NCBI GenBank assembly: GCA_022266195.1
Contig: WHVY01000003.1
Span: 124,001 to 188,000 of the forward strand
Reading direction: 5' to 3'
DNA from: Tetranychus cinnabarinus
Taxonomy: Eukaryota > Arthropoda > Arachnida > Trombidiformes > Tetranychidae
Length of the DNA stretch: 64,000 nucleotides
The notes beneath the pieces are model-generated. The model searched no databases, had not been told where the DNA came from, and was given only the letters and a program-made list of their open reading frames with translations. The position numbers and the translations under genes are program-made. Shown in pieces: positions 58,299 through 64,000 of the stretch (positions are counted from its first letter, which is position 1; every line of letters starts with the position of its first letter).

Positions 58299-60471
58299 TT
58301 CAATGAACAACTCAGGGATTGATGAAACTGAGGAGTAATTTCAATGTTGAGAGACAATATTTGATAACAAAAACAGAGTCAACTTTTCACTGAAGAAAGA
58401 GCAAGTTTAATATTGGAAATGCTCTGTAATTATTTATTAACTTGTGATTTATAAATAAAGAGATGAATAAGGAAAGTTGAAGATGTTTGTCAATGGATGA
58501 AATTAAAGCATGTTTAATGGCATTTTAATGGGTCAGTTATTTGAACAGTTGAAGGAAAGTTGATGGAACACGGTTTTGGGTTTGATAACGGATAGAGTTA
58601 CCAATGGAGTGTTACTCATGGAGTGTTGAATCCATGGTATAGATGAAGTATCAACAGTTGTTGGACTCAGAGTGAGATAAAAAAAGATGAGGATGAAAAG
58701 GAGAGGAAAAGCAGAGTTGTTGTTGTTGTCAATATTGATTCAAGGTAATCAATGACGTGGTCCTTTCAAAGCTGGATGAGCAAGTCTATTGGGTACAAAA
58801 CTGGTAAACACATGCATCATAAATGCATCTCTTTTATTTGTTATCATCATCATCCTACTCTTCATCTTTCTTTTTTTGTCTTTCATCAAGTTTCTTCCTC
58901 TTTTTTCTTCATCATCACTTTGCCTCTTCTTGACGCATGGCTTTACATCAACATGCGAACCAACAAGTTTTTCACAGTTCTTAATATTGATCCGTTTTCA
59001 TGCTGCCAGCTTCGCTGTAATTAAGCCATCATCTTTATCATCATCATCGTCAACCCTTAACCCTTTCCATCTTTAACTTGATCTTCACCATTATTAATCA
59101 CTTGAATAGTAATTGGAAACATTTGATGGAAACTGCAGAAGCAACGAGATGACAAAAAAAATTAAAGAAACAACCAAAAGATTCCAATTATCTTTTCACT
59201 TTTTTCCTGTTCTTTATGAATAATGTTTATTGATTAATGGGCACAATTTAAGGATTACATTGAGATTTCATTCTTGGATTGTTCAACATTTCATTGTTTA
59301 TCCATTTCGATTAACCCAAATTGTTCTCTTCAATGGCAATGTTTACCTTAAACATGACAATATTAATATAAATGGTTCACAATTTGGTTTGTATTCATGG
59401 TTACAATCAACCGATTAAAGTTATCATCTTTTATTCTGGTATAAATCAATTGAATGAAAAGGTAAACTTTCAAGATGAAATTTTTGCTTCTTTTATTATC
59501 CAATAACCAATAAAGTTAAATGTTGCCTTTTATCAATTAAACTTGACTCAACAATTGAAATGGTTGAAAAAGGTAATATTTTGGGAAACTTCCTGTTTCA
59601 GTGTAAAAATTGAACATTCAATTTGAAATGGAAAGGTTCAAGAATAGGAAGCAACTACAAAAAGGGTGATAAATAACCATTTTATTTGATAGTTAAACCA
59701 TTATTGGTTGACAGCAAATTTTTTGACTTGCAACAGATGGAAAGCATCAAGTGATGATAATAATTAATGTTTACATGTTACAACTTGGGATCAAGACATC
59801 AGTTGGGTTACAGTTACAATTAGACAATTAATTGAATAGCTTTTTCTCCTTGTAAAACCTGGTAAATAAACAAACAAACTGGTTCAGGTCAATTTGATTG
59901 TTAAACTAACCCAAAGATGGGTTAATGGGTTAGGCATCAGTTTAAGCATCATTCACAGTCTCACTCAACTGTATTACAAAAATATTAGCAAAAATTGTTA
60001 AATTTAAATGATCCAATTTATATACCAATTGAACCAGAGGTTTACAGGAGTCTGATAGATATATCTATTATTACCTGTACAGCAAGAATCGGAAGACAAT
60101 TAAATTGAACAATTGATGATTTTGTACCAAAGTGTTGAGCTTCTTCCTTCTCCCCCATCATCAAACAATCATGTTAACACACTTCACATAACAACTCTCG
60201 TACCCACTCTAGATGATCACTTTTCATAGTAACTTTTCATAGTCACTCTTTTTCATGGTAACTCTCCTCCTACTCCTTCATCATTAACTAACTAATTGAC
60301 TCTCTCTGTGTCTCTCACTCACTTGATCAAACAATTGTGTGAACACTTTCCGTTTAAACCGCCTCTCACAATAATTAACTTGTCTTGGCTAATTTTCATC
60401 CATTACAATTGATAGTCTATTTTTGTTTCCCTGTAACTGTTGCATGATTTACATCGACTGACCCCACACCA
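58299..60471. other. Divergent spacer between Syt1 and the plus-strand membrane protein gene
   Basis: About 2.2 kb upstream of both flanking genes, presumably with both promoters and Syt1 5' UTR exons. TCATCATC tracts occur near 58840-58880 and 59030-59050. I see no coding exon. Confidence 0.5.
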
Positions 60472-62472
60472 ATGGTTAAAGCCATGGGAAGAAAGCGCTT
60501 CACTTCGGTCTACCAATTGTCCTCTTTTGGGTCTCCTTTGACACTTTTTTCAACACCTTTTTCACCAGTTTTTTCATCAACCTTTTCATCTTGTTCATCA
60601 TTGCCATCTTTATCGCCGACCATCAATCGTCTAGTTTTAGTTTTATTGATTGCCATTTTCACTAACCACTTGTGTCTGGTCCGTTGTCAGTCTGATGAGG
60701 TTACAACGCTTTCAAGTTTAACTTTAACTGATCCATCCGAGGTAACAACTGGTACCTTTTTAAATTTAATCATCTCCACTGTTCCACCGACAACTACATC
60801 TCCAAAAGATGGACAGTCCACCAATTCAACAGCATCATCGTCGTCATCAATGATTTTGGACTTATCTACAAATGCAAGCTTGATTGAAAGTAGTGAAAAT
60901 AATGAAGTTGGTAATACAACATTAAAACCAAGTAACCCTAGTCGTGTTACAGCATTTCTTGATGAATCGGATGAAGTAAACACCCAATCATCGACAATTA
61001 CCATAGATGTGTCTCCAATTATACTGAATAATGTAATTAATCAAACAGAGTTTAATTATTCAATCAGTGACAATTCATCTCTACCAATTCCAGTAACCTT
61101 TCAACCTAAAAGTCCATTACTTAAGTCACCCTCAGTGAATTCAACTGTTGAACAAACTCTTCTACCAAATCAATCTTTAATTGACTCTCCAACAACATTA
61201 TTAACCGTCGACTTGGTCAATGGTAATGCCAATAATAGCAATGATGATAGAAATAATAACATTATTATCATTTCCAATGAAACAAGTTCACAAACTAGAG
61301 CAGGTAATGAGACAATTTGTGATTCAAATAGACTTGAGATTGACCATTATCAGGCAAAAAAGTTTTTCCTGTTAACAATGATTCTATTAGGATTCTGTTG
61401 TTTCTTAATTATCATCGTACTTATCCTGGTTGTTTACATTTATCGTAAATTGTCCAAAGAGAAAACAGTTAAGGTAATGATTAAATATTAACTAAAACAT
61501 TGACACAAACACACATAAAACCCAAAGAGGTTTACACAAACAAGAAAAAGGTAGAGAGAATAAAAAAGATAGAAAAAGGTTAAGATTGAATTAGGTTGAA
61601 ATGATTATGACAATGAAAGAAGGTGCTGATTGAAGAGGAAAAGTTTTGCTGGAAATCCTGTCTGAGGATGAAAAATCACTCAGAATAATCATTATGATAA
61701 TCATTTTCACTGGTTCACTGTTGTTGCTTCCGTATAATGACTAAATCATTTTTTGTCTGTTGGTTGGTTGACACTTTTTGTTTCATTTTACGATGGTTTG
61801 TTTTTTCCTCCTAAGGTAGCAAATAACTGGAAGATAAATTAAACAGTTAAATTTAGGTTTCACATTAGGTTAATCAACAAATTATATTAATATTAATAAG
61901 AAAAATATGAGTTACAGTTATGAAGGTACTCGGTGCACAGCAGATAAAGAGGGAAAATATTTTAGCTGTGAAAATAAGAGAATCATGTGATTGACCTGAA
62001 AATAAGCTTTATTCAAAAGTTATGAATCAAAAGTTAAAAAGTCGTTCATTTTTAAAAATTGGTTTTTCTTGTTTAATTTAATGGTTTGTGTTTTTGTTTT
62101 AATTAATCTGTTATTATTGGAATATTAACTGTTTGTATTTCTGTTATTGCTTTCTATTGTACAATTTAGGTGCCAAATAATGTTGGAGCTGTTGAATTTG
62201 ATACGATCAAAGATGGACGATTCCACCAATGGCAAGGAACCGTTAATAGTGCTTTTGACTCGGCAGATCTAAATGATGCTACTACAAGGACTGGATATCG
62301 TTTTATGGATGGTTCTGTTATTCCCTACTCAGAACGCTATCATACAGACATTAAATCATCTTCAACGGAAACGTTTGGCCATCATCTAAACTCTCACCAC
62401 CATCAGAATCATCCAGCTCAAGCCTCATTTAATAATAATTCATTACCTAAAACCATTGATACAAGATTGTGA
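60472..62472 (+). CDS. Unrecognised single-pass membrane glycoprotein, two exons
   Basis: Not recognised. Exons 60472-61473 (donor AAG|GTAATG) and 62170-62472 (acceptor ACAATTTAG) join in phase 0 to give 434 residues. Layout: a basic, Ser-rich 50-residue start; a hydrophobic stretch at about 53-71 that could be an internal signal peptide (a later ATG is 60484); a Ser/Thr/Asn-rich ectodomain with many N-x-S/T sites and only one obvious Cys (about residue 283); a strong transmembrane span at about 298-324 rich in Ile/Leu/Val; a basic stop-transfer (RKLSKEK); and a 100-residue cytoplasmic tail, more conserved-looking (VEFDTIKDGRFHQWQGT, His-rich near the end). An AATAAA at 62740-62745 may be its poly(A) signal. 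It could be a mucin-like cell-surface protein; no domain supports a function. Confidence 0.75.
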
Positions 62473-62739
62473 AAGATACAAGTGACAAGTTACACTGCAT
62501 CATGTTAATCTTTAACTTTCAAGTGAGGGATTACGATCAAGCCTATGCTAAATAATGTTAATCATTGTATAACAATATTATTTGTTTTTTACATTTTATG
62601 CATTTATATACATTTATAAATCTACACCACACACACAGGAAACAATTAAAGCTGTTTTTCGATACTATTTTCAATGTTAATAAGAACACACACAAAGTGT
62701 TTCAAATCAATTGATTCCGCCCAGCAACCAGCAAAGCTC

Positions 62740-62745
62740 AATAAA
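62740..62745 (+). terminator. Candidate poly(A) signal
   Basis: AATAAA 268 bp after the stop codon of the two-exon membrane protein gene, plus orientation. It is plausible by position only. Confidence 0.4.
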
Positions 62746-63246
62746 AATTCATGGTATTCCTAATGTAAGCTAATCAGTTTAATCGTTTCTCTTCCATTGT
62801 TGAATGTTTAACGTTTAAATGTTAATTTACTCTTGACGGAAAAACGTCAATTTACTTTTAATATTTCATCGCAACTTGATTATTACCCAAAATGCTGCCT
62901 AGTCAAACCTTTCTAATCATTTAATTATCTTTTCTTTATCATCTAGGCACATCAAAGTTTCAAGCTAAACAGCCAACAATTAAAATCTGGACAATATCAA
63001 CGGAAATGTTCAATGGTTACCTGAGTAATAATAATTAGAGAAAAAATTTCCTGCCTTAAAACAAGAAAAGAATCGTTTATAACTCAGAATATCTGCTTGT
63101 ACCAACAGTTAAATCGCGACGCTTAATCAACATGTAATTTAATAAGATTTGATGTACTTTATGTCTTTAATTATTGGTACTTTATGATTGATTTTAATTA
63201 TTTATCATTTATAATTCAGAAATTAAATGAAATTTTATACTGAGCT

Positions 63247-63254
63247 GCCATCTA
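63247..63254. promoter_or_regulatory. GCCATCTA (CTCF-like) motif upstream of Frizzled2
   Basis: CTGCCATCTATTG; the minus strand reads AATAGATGGCAG. It lies 206 bp upstream of the Frizzled ATG and has the same core as the copies at 9337, 13509 and 29834. Confidence 0.3.
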
Positions 63255-63459
63255 TTGAGTTTTTAGTCATCCTTTTATCCTTAAAACCTGACTTACCTTA
63301 ATCTTTATTGAAACGCAAACTCCAAAAGTGACAAAAAAATGGGAAGGTTGTATAAATATCTTATGATATGAAGTTGTCTACATTTCTTTATTGACATGGT
63401 TTGTTTATTTATATTCAAATTAATCTTTTAAATGTGGATGTAATTAAGTTAACATCAAA

Positions 63460-64000
63460 ATGAATTTTAATCCAGTGATTAGTACTTTTTTTATACAAAT
63501 AATTCTTGCCGCGGCAGAGTTAAGTTCAGATAGACCCAAATGTGAAGAGATCACTGTACCAATGTGTAGAGGCATTGGTTATAACATGACCTCTATGCCA
63601 AATCAATTTCATCATGAAAAACAAGATGAAGCTGGAATGGAAGCTCATCAATTCTGGCCGCTTGTTGAAATTTCATGTTCGGATGATCTGAAACTTTTCC
63701 TTTGCTCCATGTATACTCCAATTTGTATGGAAGATTATCCGGGTAGACTACCTGCTTGCCGTTCAGTCTGTGAAAGAGCACATGCAGGTTGTGCCGCAAT
63801 TATGTTAACATATGGCTTTCCATGGCCTGAATCGATGGATTGTAATAATTTTCCAGTTTATCCAGGAACTCCTGAACAACTTTGTATGGATCAGAAGAAT
63901 GGTGAATCACCTGGACCTGTGAAGCCGCTTAAACCGTCAAATCTATCACCATTCCAGCCGTCAACAACAGCATCTTACCCATTGTCAACTTTAGCAACTT
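63460..64000 (+). CDS. fz2: Frizzled2 / Fz5-8-type Wnt receptor, N-terminal part only
   Basis: Seven-span Wnt receptor cut by the window edge; 180 codons are present. ATG 63460 opens a signal peptide (MNFNPVISTFFIQIILAA), then the Cys-rich Wnt-binding domain with all ten cysteines: KCEEITVPMCRGIGYN, PNQFHHEKQDEAGMEAHQF, WPLVEISC, LFLCSMYTPIC, CRSVCERAHAGC, ESMDC and QLCMD. The EITVPMC and DEAGMEAHQFWPLVEI blocks are of the Drosophila Fz2 and vertebrate Fz5/Fz8 group rather than Fz1. A Pro/Ser-rich linker begins before the edge. The open frame continues without a stop to base 64000, so the seven spans and the C-terminal KTxxxW motif should lie beyond. Confidence 0.96.
   Translation, partial: MNFNPVISTFFIQIILAAAELSSDRPKCEEITVPMCRGIGYNMTSMPNQFHHEKQDEAGMEAHQFWPLVEISCSDDLKLFLCSMYTPICMEDYPGRLPACRSVCERAHAGCAAIMLTYGFPWPESMDCNNFPVYPGTPEQLCMDQKNGESPGPVKPLKPSNLSPFQPSTTASYPLSTLAT

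Larger units (their letters stand above)
62473..63459. other. Spacer and presumed Frizzled2 upstream region
   Basis: About 1 kb. It holds the 3' UTR of the membrane protein gene with AATAAA at 62740-62745, and a CTCF-like motif (63247-63254) about 200 bp before the Frizzled start. No coding exon was recognised. Confidence 0.55.

Noticed and set aside
1..64000. CRISPR arrays, tRNA or rRNA genes, bacterial-type operons.
   Set aside because: No evenly spaced direct repeats with unique spacers and no recognisable tRNA cloverleaf or rRNA segment; gene content and introns are eukaryotic.

Overview
The window looks like nuclear DNA of a small-genome arthropod, most likely an acariform mite of the spider-mite type (Tetranychus-like). 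It is AT-rich. Many introns are shorter than 100 bp (others reach several kb), with GT-AG borders. The genes are arthropod or metazoan (scribbler, synaptotagmin 1, Frizzled2, an NR2E nuclear receptor, a DEG/ENaC channel). Spacers are full of TCATCA and CTTCTT simple repeats. The species is an inference; no marker gene decides it.

Layout. 1-9597: gene-poor, simple-sequence-rich DNA, probably upstream or 5' UTR sequence of the next gene. 9650-16847 (+): six coding exons of a scribbler/ZNF608/ZNF609 orthologue, 1319 codons. 18179-22858 (-): a five-exon NR2E-type nuclear receptor, 496 codons, with a 1.45 kb foldback element in its third intron. 25104-26964 (-): four-exon acetyl-CoA transporter SLC33A1, 536 codons. 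27432-28912 (-): a vanin/biotinidase-like amidohydrolase with a one-base frame break. 29427-29682 (-): two exons of an unrecognised small gene. 29962-30783 (+): VPS29, with a first coding exon that is only the ATG. 32615-58298 (-): synaptotagmin 1, nine coding exons over 25.7 kb. One Syt1 intron carries a whole, young LTR retrotransposon (35435-48198, antisense to Syt1). Its first intron carries an intronless DEG/ENaC channel gene (52271-53923, same strand). 60472-62472 (+): a two-exon single-pass membrane protein I do not recognise. 63460-64000 (+): the start of a Frizzled2 (Fz5/8-type) receptor, cut by the window edge.

The most unusual object is the retrotransposon. Its LTRs differ by one base, it has a 4-bp target duplication, and it encodes one uninterrupted 3434-codon frame. 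The first part is an ordinary Ty3/gypsy Gag-PR-RT-RNaseH-integrase (DD35E). It is followed, in frame, by a UTR-like stretch and then about 1340 residues with a RING-like zinc cluster, a TRAF-like zinc finger and a domain that aligns by eye with REXO1-type DEDDh exonucleases but has lost the catalytic acidic residues. An apparently inactivated captured exonuclease in the usual env position is the best candidate here for something not previously described.

The genes do not form a pathway. Syt1, Frizzled2, scribbler and the NR2E receptor are neural or developmental genes; SLC33A1, VPS29 and the amidohydrolase are housekeeping or metabolic. All exon structures were derived by hand from splice consensus, reading-frame continuity and family similarity; none is backed by transcripts.
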